From Rhynchonema sp. JSB1_4 (Eukaryota > Nematoda > Chromadorea > Monhysterida > Xyalidae), in contig JASAMV010007960.1 in assembly GCA_030248065.1 (NCBI GenBank), positions 1 to 64,000 on the forward strand: a stretch of DNA of 64,000 nucleotides, in the 5' to 3' direction. The position numbers were made by a program, and so were the translations under genes. The notes under the pieces were generated by a model. That model was not told where the DNA came from. It worked only from the letters and a program-made list of their open reading frames with translations, and did no database searches. Positions 45,486 through 57,929 of the stretch are shown one piece after another (the stretch's first letter is position 1; each line of letters starts with the position of its first letter).

Positions 45486-46264
45486 TCATTCGTCACAGAC
45501 ACTGTCCATTGAACCATCTTGACAAGCATTCTGAAGTGCACTGGTCATACAACGACACCATTGAGTGGAGCAATGGATGTATTGCCGATCGACGTGGCTG
45601 GAAATGCAAACATATGGCTGGTCTCAGAAAATCCTGTTATTTTCTTGTTCAAATGGGTGCGCATACCTGCAGATTTCGTTTTCGTCCAGAAAACTTTCCA
45701 CACAGCCGTCGAACTCAAAACTGACGGCGCTCTCCTCCTGACATCTGAAGGTCGACATTTTTTGCACACATTATCCGTTTCCTGTCAAGGAAATGCCTCA
45801 AAATTGATGCCAAAAAAGATGGCTACTCACTCAGCCGGGGCCGGTGTGGGATAGTCTGGAGCCCATCCCAATTCCGCGTAGCATTCGGCTTCCGCGAGCG
45901 CTTGATTGTACTTGACGCACAGACTCTGAATCGGGGCTGAATCCTGATGTAGACCCATCGGTAGGTCGGAGTTGGAGCAACTGAAATACATACATATGTC
46001 GTTCAGGTGATGTTTCAATATAACGGACGATTTTCATACTTCGCACTTGCGACGGTCAAACCTACACTTTTCGACACGACAAACGGGCATTCTCCAGGCA
46101 GATTTTGCGATGAAATGACAGCGTGCCGCAATCTTGCGACTGAAACTAGATTTTAGTGGAATACATAATAATTAATGAAAGAAAACCATTCAAAATAAAA
46201 CTTTCGCGCCTACCACGGCTCCAATAGCTAATACGGCAAGTGCAAAACTCAGTAGCCCGATCAT
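45486..46264 (-). CDS. Small secreted cysteine-rich protein (154 residues, 14 Cys)
   Basis: Five exons with exact phase agreement: 46264-46214, 46139-46066, 45980-45831, 45744-45667 and 45597-45486 (TGA). The start is chosen for its signal peptide, MIGLLSFALAVLAIGAV, which fills exon 1. The mature part has 14 cysteines, spaced like disulfide-bonded extracellular domains: DCG, KICLENARLSC, CSNSD, LCVKYNQALAEAECY, ECQEE, GCV, ICR, then HCSTQWCRCM, ACQDG and VCDE. There is a Pro/Ala stretch (DYPTPAPAE) in the middle. I do not recognise the family; the layout recalls nematode-type secreted Cys-rich domains, but that is only an impression. It lies directly upstream of, and in the same orientation as, the CCP-array gene. 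The TGA lies inside one of the TGAAACATCA words on the plus strand. Confidence 0.68.
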
Positions 46265-46669
46265 GTTTTAGTTTAAAGGTGGATTTTGTCTGATTTTGGA
46301 GTAGTGATACTTTCTGTATTCTAACAACTGAACGCAGTGATTTGCTCTCTGCATTCTGGGCGCAAAGGTCTAATTGTTGGCCTTGTTGATTGTTTACATA
46401 AATTTTTCACCATAAAAAGTACGATCTTACTGTCGGAATAAAGTCTTGTACTACAAAGCAAATAACCAGGGAACCTGTTAGTATTGAATTTGGACATTTT
46501 GTGAAGCGCCATTTTTTATGCGCCGTTTGCACAGTTTGCAAAATCAAATTGTACATTTTTGCGGGTCCATGCCTGTTTTGCGAAAAAGGGCAAAACGGCT
46601 GAAATCTTAAAAATGCAATGGCTACCATGCCATTTTTGCAAACAACCTCACAATTTCGTACCTACATAC

Positions 46670-48380
46670 GTATGTACATACATATATTATGCCTATGAGT
46701 GGTGCGGGTTCCGTGCTGTTCGGTGTTCGCAACAGCTGTTCTATCCTTCCGGTCTACAGAGTTCACCGGAAGACATTATCCGGGCGTTTCATCCCTTCGA
46801 CCTCGGGTTGTTTCAGCTATCCTCAATTCTCCCTCCGTTCAAACACACTTGTCGTTCGAACGCGCTCACGTTTCTTTCAGTTTGGTCCTCCCTCCAGTAG
46901 CACTTTCAGGCCAGCCTCTTCTCTTTCTCTCCATCTTCTAACAGGTTCGTCTTTCCTGGATACGCCGCTTTGCATTGTAGTCAGTTCGGAGGTCGATCCG
47001 TGTGCGTTCTCTAGCGATTCTCAAGCACATCGCAGCATCGGTCTTATTCCGCAATATCGTTGTATAATCACAAGCACGGTTACCCTCTAGGGGCCCTTGC
47101 GTCTCCATATGGAGCACTCGCCCATCGGTTTCGCCTCCCCATTCGCGAGCGCGCGTCTTCGTCTTGGCCGTCCTTCTCGATCTCATCAATCTAAGCCTCG
47201 TGATCCTCTCAACTCCAAAGTCAGCACGTTCACATCCAAATCTCCGCGATTCTGGCAGCAAGCAACGATCATGGGGTAGCTCCTCTGCATACAACCATTT
47301 CAACAGATCACTGTATCGATGTGTGGGCACGATGTCCCACTTCTTCATGCAGCTCCAAGGTTCAGCGACTTGGGCTCATTCAACCAGTCCTCTTCCACGA
47401 TACCACGTATCTGGTATTCATCGACTCTTCCAGCGTGTACATGACAATCACGTTCTCTCTTCGCTCTCTCGCTGGTATCTTCACGACTACACGCGTCGTC
47501 CGTCTCCATTTCCGAAATCACGTCGGCCTTCGCGCCAGCTCGCTCCCGCTTCCTTCCTTCTCCTCCTCCCTTCCCACGCGATCCATGCGCTCTCTGCGCC
47601 CTTTCCTCTTCCAAACATTCCTCTCCTCCTCCCACGGACCTCCTGCGCCTGCGCGCACGCCTCGCTCACCATTCTCGTATTTCTCTTGCGCCTTTGCGCC
47701 TGGCTAGCGCATACCGCCCGCCGTCCCACGCTCCTGCGCTGCCTGCGCCTTCCAGCATTCGTGTCCGTCGTCACCTTTCGCACTGGTCCAAGCCACACTG
47801 CGTCTCCTGCTCGACTTTCGTCTCTGCCCCCTCTCGCTTTCCCTGCGCCTCGACTCGCTTCTCGCTGCGCCGTTCCACTCCGACTTCCATCCTCCTGTCC
47901 TCCACTACCGTCGATCTTCCAAACACCCAAAAGTATTACTCTCAAAACGACATCATCCTCTTCACTCCACACATCCATCGGTCCCTCTGCCGATGGGTAG
48001 ATGCTGCACTCCTCGCCCCTGACCTCTCCATCCGCCTTCTTTCTCCCTGCCTCGCGCTCTGCGGTCATCGGCGGCTTTCGTCCGGGAATTGGCATCCGCA
48101 TTGCTTTGTTCCGGATCGTCCCTTTGTTCTTCCGGGATTGACGTCCGGCATTGGTTCGCGCGAATGGACTCGCCGCTTGAAGGATGCATCGGTCTCGATC
48201 AATCAAGCCACACCGCAAGCGCACGAATCAATCAAGCGTGTCGACGGATTAGTAATCGAGGAGCGAATCAATCAAGCGTCCACGATAACCGAGGAGCGAA
48301 TTTATCAAGCGTCCACGGTACCTGATCTAGAAAATCTGCAAAAGCTGGAAGTCCCACTCAGGTTAGGTTAGGTACATAGG
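46670..48380. other. GC-rich, strongly pyrimidine-biased stretch, possible decayed retroelement
   Basis: The plus strand is dominated by CTC, TCC, TTC and CGC runs, so long open frames appear on both strands (47164-48000 plus, 47487-48224 minus). Their products are Ser/Pro/Leu-rich or Arg/Gly/Glu-rich low-complexity chains without recognisable domains. The end (about 48180-48440) holds diverged repeats of GAGCGAATCAATCAAGCGTC. No reverse transcriptase, integrase or terminal repeat could be recognised, so the origin is open. Confidence 0.45.
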
Positions 48381-48445
48381 TTTATAATGACATGCAATAG
48401 GACGAACTCACAAACCTCAATCAACGAGCGAATCAATCAAGCGTC
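48180..48445. repeat. Short tandem repeat built on GAGCGAATCAATCAAGCGTC
   Basis: Four to five copies in close succession: AGCGCACGAATCAATCAAGCG, then GAGGAGCGAATCAATCAAGC, GAGGAGCGAATTTATCAAGC and, after a gap, ACGAGCGAATCAATCAAGCG. It marks the 3' edge of the pyrimidine-biased stretch. The remaining sequence to 49085 is AT-rich and without supportable genes. Confidence 0.65.
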
Positions 48446-49085
48446 GATGATTTATTGGCCTGGAGACGAACAACCTTTTCCAATAGTAGGTCACTGTGGT
48501 TATGGCGGAAGATTTGAGTCTAACTACTAAAAGTGAAGATTGCTTATATAGGTTTTGGGACGTAGTGTCTAAGGATACATTACACACATAAGGTATGGAT
48601 TATAAAAACAAGAAAAGTTACTGTATGTAAAGTATACAAATTTACCATACGACACACGCAAAAAGGAGAGATTTAATCCCTCGCTCGAACGATCGCTAAC
48701 CACGTAATAACGAACGTTCACACAACACAGTCACGCAAGGGAACATCAACCGAACTGCTCATTTACGCAGGTTGACTCGCCTGCACGCATAGTGCTTTCC
48801 GGACTGAATTCAAAACCGACCAATCACAGTACCGGTGTACGTATGTCCCTTGACTTCACGTGTCCTTCACGTGTCGTATTCCGAACGACAACTTGGATAC
48901 TTACGCATTCGCGTAAACGCTAACCATGAAGTATCATGGATATCTTCTTGCTTATGCAAACCAATTCATCGCTTTTGGGGGAGCGAAGGGCACAAAACTG
49001 TATACGCCAACAAAAAATTTTAAACCCCGTCATTACGATGTAAATCACTTTTGATTCAAATACAATCACTTTTGATTCAATTTGA

Positions 49086-49362
49086 TAATGGTCGCACAAT
49101 GACTTCATAAAAATTGGTCAATTTTTTTTCCTGAATCGTAAAGCAGGAAAGTGACAGGGCAATGACGTTGCGTTGCGCGATCGCACACAAAGAACGCAGT
49201 CAGCAAAATGTTTCAGACCCGCAGCAACGTGGGTGCTCTGCTAGATTATTTTCAGCTGAAAATGTTTTGTGAGAATCACAAATAGCACAGTGGTTAAAAG
49301 AGACCGAACGTGAAAATCAGGATTGATTTGATGAATTCTTATATGGTCGTTGTGCGACCAAT
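49086..49362. mobile_element. Second member of the ATTGGTCGCACAACGAC MITE family
   Basis: It starts ATAATGGTCGCACAATGACT and ends ATATGGTCGTTGTGCGACCAAT-like, the same termini as 6700-7107 around a different interior. It lies about 80 bp upstream of the start codon of the mini-exon gene. Confidence 0.6.
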
Positions 49363-49439
49363 ATCAATACTATTCTGCATTCATTTTACCACTGATTTCA
49401 TCACGGAACTTTGAATTTTTATCGATTCTGCTTAGGAAA

Positions 49440-52400
49440 ATGTCTGACAGCGACGGCCAGTCATCATCACGTGCTCACGTGACCCGCAGCGATGCCGAGG
49501 AAGTGATGGAGTATTCGTGGGTTGGTGTTTTGCTGATTAAATTTCAGGAAAATTCTTATGTTTTTAAACATTTATGTGACGCTTTTGTACAATGCTTTAC
49601 ACATTCGGCACTAATATTCTAATTTATCGCAGATTCGTTCGGACAATTATTACGAGCCGATCACAACCGCCGATGCGATGATGCAAGTGATGTACCAGCC
49701 ACAGGATGACGATGCAGCTGCTCAGGTATGTGGGTGCTACAACAATCACGGCTAATGCTATTGTTGTCAATGCAACTGCCTGAGGTGATTCGTGCAAACA
49801 CAGTTGACTGGGTGTCTGCTATGCACTGAGGAAATGTATGCAGGGTGCCATTACAACCAGGGTTGGGCAAAAATCTTTTTTTTTCTTCAAAAAATCGTTT
49901 TTTTAAACGCACATATGACCAAAATATGCCCCCCAAAAAATTGGAAAACGCTCATGTTGGGAAGAAAACGTGGCTCAATGAAGTAATTCTATGCGTTCTG
50001 AGGCAAAATAAACGGGTTTCAACCCTTTTCTAGCGAGTTGTTAAGATCCCATATCAGACCCGCATCATGGGACCAACTTTTGCCGGAGTCATCGTTGAAA
50101 GTCAAACTCCGTATATCGACGTATCTCGACAAAGTAAAAATTGGTCGAAAATTTTTTTTAAAAAAAATGGGACAAAAAATTGATTTTCCTTGATGATCAG
50201 GGTACTTTCCCTGAAAAATCAGGGAAAGTCAAGGAAATTCAGGATTTAAAAAAACGAAAACGACCCAGGCATTTTTTTTTAAAAACGTCGTTTTTTTAAG
50301 AAAAATACGCTGTCGTTTTTTTTGCCCAACCCTGATTACAACACACATGGATAGCGCGACAAAAGCGTTGACGACATGCTGCGTTTGCAGGAAACAGCCA
50401 GTTGCGTTGACAACATTGTTTTAAGCCACTGAATAAGCGTTCTCTACATATTATTAATTTGCAATGTGCTTGCCAGTTTTCAGGCATCCAGCTCATCAAT
50501 AACCGGAGATTGCACGTCCGTGGACAGTTTCCATTGGGTAAGTGGAACTCTCTGAAATGTTTATCATCAAAACCAGGATTTTTATGATAGAACGTGGTTT
50601 AAAAAAAGCACCATAAAAGATTAATAATTTGCGCCCTTGCAATGTTAAAGATTCGAGCCGATTACCCATCCGATGTGACAACACAGAGCAGCTCCACCTA
50701 CACCGAAGTTGCCGCCTCACCACCACCTGAGATATCCGCTAACGGTATGGATTGGTGAACAACTTTCTAAAATTCCGTAGTTTTCCGTGAAAGAGCACCG
50801 TCATTAACGGAGCCTTTAGTACTTCACATCTGTATTGCCACAGAACAACAACAACTTGAACCGGTCAACACTGAAGATGAAACTAGTCGATTGGGATCAC
50901 AGGACTTGAATGTGAGTGTCACTTCATCCTCTCATCGAGAGTAGCAACAAAACTGAGTTCTTTGTAGGGTAGTTGAAAGTGTTAATCTTGAGCTGTTGCT
51001 GGTATACATAGCTTGTGTCAATCGAGCGTGTCGACTATCTACAAACGGCAACGACTTTGCAATAGCCCATTATAGGTTGGCCCCAGGAACATTTCATTGA
51101 TGAAAACTGCCGACTTGAATCTCGAACCAGAAGTGTCGGAAGAAAACAGTGATTCTGAGCTGAAAGTGCGTATTTACAACCAAGTTTTGTTCATTTTCAA
51201 GCAGGAAAAATGGCAATTTATCATTTTTTTCCACATGTCAGATTGAAACAGCGCGATCGGCACAAACGACCAAATCGCATGTCAGTGTCAACTGGGCACG
51301 AGGTGACGGTGAAGCACAGAGCGCAGTGACACAACAACAAGTTGAAATGAAAAATGTCAGTTAACTATCTGCAAAAAAAAGCTTTTAAAATGTAATTGGG
51401 ATTTAAGACGTCCAATATCCAGATAATCAACAATCAGTCGATTCAAACTCGCGATTCAAAGATGAGCGCGGTATCCGCAGCTGATTCGACGTTTGTGGGT
51501 GACTTGAAGACAGCGTTGGAGGACGAAAGTAGTAAAGAGCAGGTTTGCGCCCTTCAGACGATGTTTCAATAACTCATAACAAACAGAAAGAATCAAACCT
51601 TTTTAATATTGACTTTAAGAATCTTCAGTTTCACAACGCAATATCGAATCGAGACGCACTCTCAAACACAACCAGTCTCACTTCGGCCATGGGAGACGGT
51701 ACTACAGCGTTGGGAATGAATACTGGAACAGAAAACGTACGTTTCCAAATCAATACCTCGAGAACTCGATATTGAGTGTATGTCCACTAAATAAAAATTC
51801 AATAAATATTACGACATCACACAGTTCGACAACAATAACGATGATGTCTCGATGAAGACCGCTGTCGAATCGAAAACGAATATTGTCCGTGAATTGGGGA
51901 AAGATGGAGAACAGGTATAATCCGTCCACCAGCTCATGGCACTTTGTGTTGCTGCTGGCTGGTTTGTTCCCTTCCTCCACGTTCAAATGAGAGGGAAATT
52001 GAGTGTGACCGATTTTGCAAAAAAAACTAAAAGATAACAAAATGTGTCGAAAAAGGTTGAACTCGATCAAATTTAAAATTAAATTACATTAAAATCGATA
52101 AAACACGTCGATTTCATAAAAACCACAATCTAGGAGCATAAATAATTTTTTTCGGAAACTCAATTTCTTTCTCATTAGAACGTGAAGGAAGGGAACAAGT
52201 TGGCCAGCAGCATCACAAAGTGACATGGATGGACTTATACAGCACATGGGTATGGAACACATTGAATGACAGGCGTTTCTATGCACCATTTGGTGACTTT
52301 TCGGTTTCGAGCGTAAAAGCCGAAAGCTACAGATCAAACTGCGAATCTTATTCGTTTCAGCTTCGTTCACAGTTTGACATGACGCAATCAAATCTCAGCG

Positions 52401-55335
52401 CGTACTCGGCCTTGGGCGATAGAAAAACGGTGGTGCAGAAGGTTGGAATTTTTAACAAAAACAGTAATCACTTTTACAATGTTTAAAACTTTTGTTCATC
52501 AAAAAATCCCACTTGTTCAGTATGACGCCTACGACGATGTTTGGATGCAAACATCTGCCGATTCAAACTTCCGCGCTCACCACTCGGCCTTTGAATATGA
52601 CAAAGAACAACAGGTACATTACTTGATAATTTATTATTGATATGAGCTAAAATTTCTTTTAGGTTTCATATACGACGAAGTCGAAAATGAAAGTCAATCA
52701 GCTTGGTGTAAAATCTGACAGAAATTCCCCCTCTTCCAGCCTGACACCACGTCTGCTGCGATTAGAAGCTCGAAAGTGACCGTCAAGCAGGCTTTGGATG
52801 ATAACAGCAGCGCACCACAGGGCAGCACGTTGAGCGATCAAACTGCACTGGCACAAAATGACGAGATAGAACAAAATGTTGGCGAAAAACTTGTGCAGTG
52901 TGCATTTTTTAAACGACAAGTTGTTTGTTTTCTAAACACTCATAATTGCAGACTGACAACAAGAACGAAGATTCCAGCCAAGCTTTCGAATCCAAGATCA
53001 GCATTCACTCGGCGGCCGATTCGAAAATTAGCAACGTGCCAGTGATGTTTCAAACGCACAAAGAACAGGTAAACCCGGTGGTTCAGTTCATAGAATATTC
53101 TTCCCAAAACTATCTTAAAAATTTTTAAAAAAAGTCTTCTGTCAGTCTCTCAATACACAATCGATTCGATCGGCAAACTCTGAAACTCCCACCATCGAAC
53201 ACTCGGCTGTGGATGATGCTGGTATTGGAATGGCGGCACCCAACGACTGTTTGGTGAGAAAACAAGGGCACATTTTAGTTTAAAAATGCAAAAAATAATA
53301 AAAAAATAAAAATTGAACAATATTGTCATCATAAATGAAACTGAGAGCGTCAAATTATTACAGGTTGACACCAACAACGTTGATTCGATGCAAACCGCTG
53401 CCAGTGGTTCACAGACCAAAGTTCAGTCGCCTCTGGAATACGAGACCGCGATTGACGCTGCGACGCGGTTTCAAGTGAGAAAATTGGGACACTTCGTGAA
53501 AATAACAAATTTCGAAATTCAAATTTGCGGAATGCTATACTTTCCACTTGCAGTTCGACAAATCGACCCGCACGCCTCACACGTCGGTTTCGAGGGCAAG
53601 CTTACCATCGGAACACGGTGACACAAAGGGTGCAAACTCGTTCACAATGACCGAACGGGATAACTGGACTGACGTGAGTGTGGTTTCTGTTTTGACGCCT
53701 TGATATCAAACAGCTTGGTGCCATGCATATTTTGTAAAAGCATAATGCGAATCTTTACAAACCATAACGAACTGTTTGGTTTACTGACATTTCTGCAGTT
53801 GAGACTTCAGCAGCTTTTCATTGTGTGAAGCTCTGCTCCATCCAAAGCTTGATGAATCAAAGCTACACACGACAACTAATGAGCTATAGCATATGCGCGG
53901 ACTTGGAATTTGTATTTGTATTTGACCTAATGTTTCAGTGCGACAATATGAAATCAACCAATCAGCACTATGCGCTCGGCGACCATCAAGAATCGTTCCA
54001 ACAGAATGTTAAATATTTTTAAATAATTTTTAAATATTTTTAAGTACTTCAAATATTTCATTTTTGACCCGATACCTAAAATTGTCCTATATTTTAACAG
54101 ATTGACAACAACATCAATCCGACAATAGTCCAACCCCCCGGTGTTGTTTCAAGTGTGAGTGCGCCTGACATCATGAAACATCAGGACAGCGCTAACGATG
54201 ATGCACGAGCAATTGAGCAACAAAATATCACGGATGATGGAAAGTTGGTTATTATACGGATTGATTTATGGTTAACTCAGATCGTGAACTAAACTCGTCA
54301 ACTAGCTCAAAGCAGCCCTGTGTGAGTGTAAGTGTGTGCGTGAGTTTGGCGATTTGAGTTGACCGCATGCATCAATTATTTTGGGCACGCCGTGAAATAT
54401 CCCTGTGAACTCTGAGCCGCCACACCAAAGGTATGCTCCCGGAAGGACTCGAACTTCCGACCTCCCAGCCACCAGACCTTGACAGCCAGTTGCTCCACCA
54501 ACTGAGCTACGGAAACGCGGTCTGGCTGCGGCTCAAAGTTGCACTTATACCCATGCGACCGTGCAGACACACTGCTTTGCACGCCACACGCAACACGTTG
54601 CACTGACTAGCAGACTTCCTGTCCACATCCCATTGCCAAAAAAAACTTTAAATTTCAGTCGAAGCACCCAGTTTCCAAATGTAACAAAAGAAATTTACGC
54701 CATGTTGGTGTCTGTGATCCATCTGATCGTGCTCACATTGATTGAGGGAGCCAAGGCATGGATTTTGAAACATTAGATAATCTAGTCATGACTCGGTAAG
54801 CGTTGCTTTGATTGTTGGGCTACCATTACACGCAATCGTTGACAAACAAGTACAAACCATACGGTAGGTATGTAGTTGTTTCAGACCGGTAAAGCGAATC
54901 CTGTCAGATTATAGATGGTGATCAGTCATATGAGAGATCCGATCATCAAACTTGGCCACCAACCCTTAACCAATAGTCCCAGGCTCCAGCAACCCACAAA
55001 TTTCACTCGACTTCATGAATACACCATCATGAAACATCAACAGCCCGAAGACACGCGAATAATATTTTCAGTTCGTTCACTCGCGCGTGCCCCGACGTGC
55101 GGCGCTTACGCTTTTGCTGGCCGCCGCACTGTCCCTGGTCGCACTCGAATTATTCTACCGTATCCAACTAGATTTGGTTACTGACGCGTGCTGGTGCACC
55201 TGTGATCAACTACTGAAGAGGCTGGCGGCCGAAAGGGCTGCTGCTGCCGCGCAACCGCCGACTACAACCGACGAGAAACAGTTGCTGACGGATGAAACGG
55301 AAGTAAATTTGAATGTGTTTACGGTGGTCAACTAG
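49440..55335 (+). CDS. Mini-exon gene: acidic disordered protein with a C-terminal membrane segment
   Basis: Proposed exons: 49440-49502, 49633-49725, 50484-50537, 50651-50744, 50844-50911, 51076-51165, 51242-51355, 51423-51542, 51629-51736, 51825-51914, 52361-52441, 52521-52613, 52663-52692, 52740-52892, 52952-53068, 53146-53253, 53364-53474, 53554-53673, 53939-54007, 54101-54154, 54659-54703 and 55072-55335 (TAG): 712 residues. Every junction except one is phase 0. The start MSDSDGQSSS follows an acceptor-like CTTAG, so a 5' UTR intron is possible. Exons of 23-40 codons often open with x-D/N-x-N (FDNNNDD, IDNNINP, TDNKNED, VDTNNVD) and close with Q or N before GT. Content is Ser/Thr/Asp/Asn/Gln with no cysteine pattern, so it is probably disordered. 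The last exon has a hydrophobic helix (AALTLLLAAALSLVALELFY) followed by CWCTC and a Lys/Ala/Thr tail. Middle exons are solid; the last two and the 10-codon exon are tentative. I do not recognise the family. Confidence 0.58.
49858..50334. mobile_element. hAT-type MITE with a perfect 8-bp target duplication, in an intron
   Basis: It begins CAGGGTTGGGCAAAAATC and ends TTTTTTTTGCCCAACCCTG, flanked by direct ATTACAAC (49850-49857 and 50335-50342). CAGGGTTGGGCAA termini and 8-bp duplications are typical of hAT. The 477-bp interior is non-coding. It sits in the intron between the second and third mini-exons. A relic of its right end (CGCTGTCGTTTTTGCCCAAC) is near 688-710. Confidence 0.85.
54435..54516 (-). 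pseudogene. tRNA-like sequence, probable tRNA pseudogene or SINE head
   Basis: The minus strand begins GTTTCCGTAGCTCAGTTGGT and contains an A-box (TAGCTCAGTTGG) and a B-box-like GTTCGAGTCC. The acceptor stem pairs (GTTTCCG with CGGGAGC) and the D stem pairs (GCTC with GAGC). The anticodon stem does not form (ACTGG is not matched after the loop CTGTCAA), and the T-arm closes only with an 8-base loop. I read it as non-functional and tRNA-derived. Confidence 0.5.
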
Positions 55336-56266
55336 ATAACCGCATTCGAAAATAACGCAGGACTCTATGTATGAGACTTTGGTTGCACTTTTCTACTATC
55401 TTGCTGGGCTGCGTGATGTTTGAAAGATTTGTGAGGAATGAATTTTTTGAGCGAAAATTTGCGCAAAATATGCACGAAAAAATACTATGATGATTTGTAT
55501 ACATTTCTGGCATGTGTCTGTACTGTACTTACAGTGTTAGCCCAGCAACACTAAACTGGCATTCTGCGTGATTCCTAATCAGAATAAAATATTGATTGTG
55601 AAGTGTCACCGCTGTTTTCGCTTTAATTCAACGAGAAATTCATTTTCGGGAAAACTTCACGTTCAGTTTCAAATATCCCGGTACACAGTTTATTACCGTC
55701 TTGTATTTACATGAACAAAACAGCAATGCCAATCACTTTGGTGCGGCTGCCAGAGGCAAATCCAATAACAACGCGATTCCAAGACTGGGTATCGGTTAAC
55801 GAATCGCTAGTTACCAACAATACATGAATATGTGAAGAGGCAGCTTGATCGTTTTCCACCAAGTTTTGCACAAGTCCCGAAATCAAAATATGTGTGCGTA
55901 TTACGTGATTTTTTGGACCGGCGGAGGGCTGCAGGAGCAGACAGCCTATTTTTGCCTGATGCCGCGCTATTGAGCTTGAAGGCGGGCTTCAATGTTGGTC
56001 TCTGGGGCCCTAAAAAACTCGTCCCGCTCGTCGGTTTAGAAAAAAAAACTGATGACCCCAGTCTTCTGCCCTTACACATGTGAATAAAACACCTAAAAAT
56101 CCTTCACATGAGCTTTTTATCGCGATCAAGCACACGCAGATGATACGTAACTGAGGTGCTGTTACAATGCAAGCTCCGAATTATATGTATAGTGACTATA
56201 ATGTTTACTTATGACAAGAAATTCTTAAAGCTATTGCAATTCCTCCAGCTCGGGTTCCAATGTGCG

Positions 56267-57452
56267 TCACCCGTCAATCTGCTCTGCATACATCTGCTGA
56301 TGATGGGCATGTATTTTCGTGCACAAGTGTCCATCTTCGGCACGTGACAATTGTTGAGCCTGCGACGTGAAAGAAAAGTTTTGTGAAATTCTTTGGTGGT
56401 GTATGGCGTATCAAACTTCGTGAGGTCCCTGTTCGCAGGATGCACTCACACCGTGTCGCCTATCTGAATCTGCACGCAAGTGTTCAATCAGCCGGCTGAT
56501 GTTTCACAATTGTAGAACTGTTACCCGACCTGTCTCCACATGCGTGTTCCTATGCAGCCCTTTTGATGAAATTGGCGAACCCAGCGTTCTTGGCGCTTTT
56601 AAATTACGATCAAACCAAAATGGGGTGTCCAACAGCCATATGGGTGAGTGGCACACTTCCAGACACCAAGATGCAGCGAAATCCTTCAGGATCTCATCGC
56701 GCGCGTGTTTGACAGTTTTGCACAGACGAGCCCCAAGGTGCACCCGGGCATCATCAGTTTTGACATTTTTTGACAAAATCCCGCCACCCAAATGTCGCAT
56801 ACCGTCTGCCGTTGCACAGCGCGCGACACTCTTGCGACACTCGATGCGTGCGACAACATGATGTCGCATCTTGCATGTCAGCCGCGCAGTACAGAACTGT
56901 CGGCAGCTCCTCGACACACGCTGGCATATACAGACTCAGCTGGAAGTATAGTAATTGCTGTTTTGATCATCAGTTTGTTCAAAAAATGCTGTTTGTCTTG
57001 ATTGAGGTGAAATTAATGCGAATAATGAGCATAATGAGTTTTGCTGATAAATACTGGGTATATTCGCACAAAGTTCAAAGCTGCATCTGAACATCGACAG
57101 TGTGCCTTTGCACCACCATAATACAAATTGTGCAGCATATGTTTGGTTGCCTGTTTCGCCCTGCTTCGCAGACGGGCGGTGCACCAGGTCATCGTCTGTG
57201 CGAATTCACCCAGATGGCCTCGTGATCCCAAAAGCCCACAACACTTCGCATCAGTTCAGTGGTCGTGTGTTTAAAAAAGGCGCTCAAAACGAAACATTAT
57301 GTTTTGAACTTCACAGTAAGTCGAAGCAAAACGTGGAACGAATGCCTGAACTCACAAGCGACGGCGTCACATCATATCTGCACAGTTCGGCGCATTGTAT
57401 CCGCTTTTCGCTCATCAACGTTTCGCAACACGTGCGCGCACGCAGCATATCT
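56267..57452 (-). CDS. Possible small multi-exon gene of unknown function
   Basis: The 3' end is the firmest part: exon about 56900-56525 (LCKTVKHARDEILKDFAA, CHSPIWLLDTPFWFDRN, ending VETGR before GTAACA), a six-codon micro-exon 56469-56452 (IQIGDT), and the final exon 56359-56267 (AQQLSRAEDGHLCTKI to TGA). All are phase 0 and have protein-like composition. A candidate first exon at 57452-57359 starts MLRARTCCETLMSEK and ends at a good donor (CTT-GTGAGT). Exons between 56900 and 57359 were not resolved. No domain was recognised, so treat this as a hypothesis. Confidence 0.35.
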
Positions 57453-57929
57453 GATGTTTCACAACTGCACGGACAGAAATCCGTGAACTGATTAATCGCC
57501 ATGCGGCAAGCGCCCATCGTGGCCTGATTTTTTGGTGAGAAAAATTGCGATCGCTGGGTTATATACGATCGAATATTAGTGCCGTGTATATGAACAATAT
57601 CATCACAGTCAGATGGCATCATACTCAACATGGTTTTCTTGCATGATGCACCAACATTGTGCAAAATAATTCACTCGAGTCTTCGAACTGACGCATTTGA
57701 TCCCAGGACGTTTGAATTCGAAAAAATGAGCACCATGAGATGAGTTATGTATCATACGTGTCTCGTCGGTCAGATCACCCAATTTGATCTCTACCTATCA
57801 TTTTTTCAAACTCTCGGTGTCCGAGAACCCCGGCACTGACAAATCTAATTGAAGTCCGTTTACAAGCCTAATTCCGCAGTGCATCATTAACCATGCGTAA
57901 CTATTTTAGGACCACCCGGCGTGTTGGAA

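Noticed and set aside
47164..48224. 278-codon plus ORF and 245-codon minus ORF
   Set aside because: Overlapping low-complexity frames caused by strand-biased composition; no domain, no splice support.
54435..54516. Functional tRNA gene on the minus strand
   Set aside because: A and B boxes are present, but the anticodon stem does not pair and the T-loop is eight bases, so it is listed as a tRNA-like relic.
54775..54800. Separate gene starting MDFETLDNLVMTR
   Set aside because: It has a good donor, and its phase fits an exon at about 54925, but that exon has no exit donor and its frame conflicts with the 55072 exon.
55072..55335. KASH-type nuclear-envelope anchor at the C-terminus of the mini-exon gene
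   Set aside because: There is a C-terminal membrane helix, but the tail is much too long and lacks the terminal PPPx motif.
55832..56083. 83-codon plus ORF (CVLRDFLDRRRAAGADSL)
   Set aside because: No ATG start, no upstream exon and no recognised domain.
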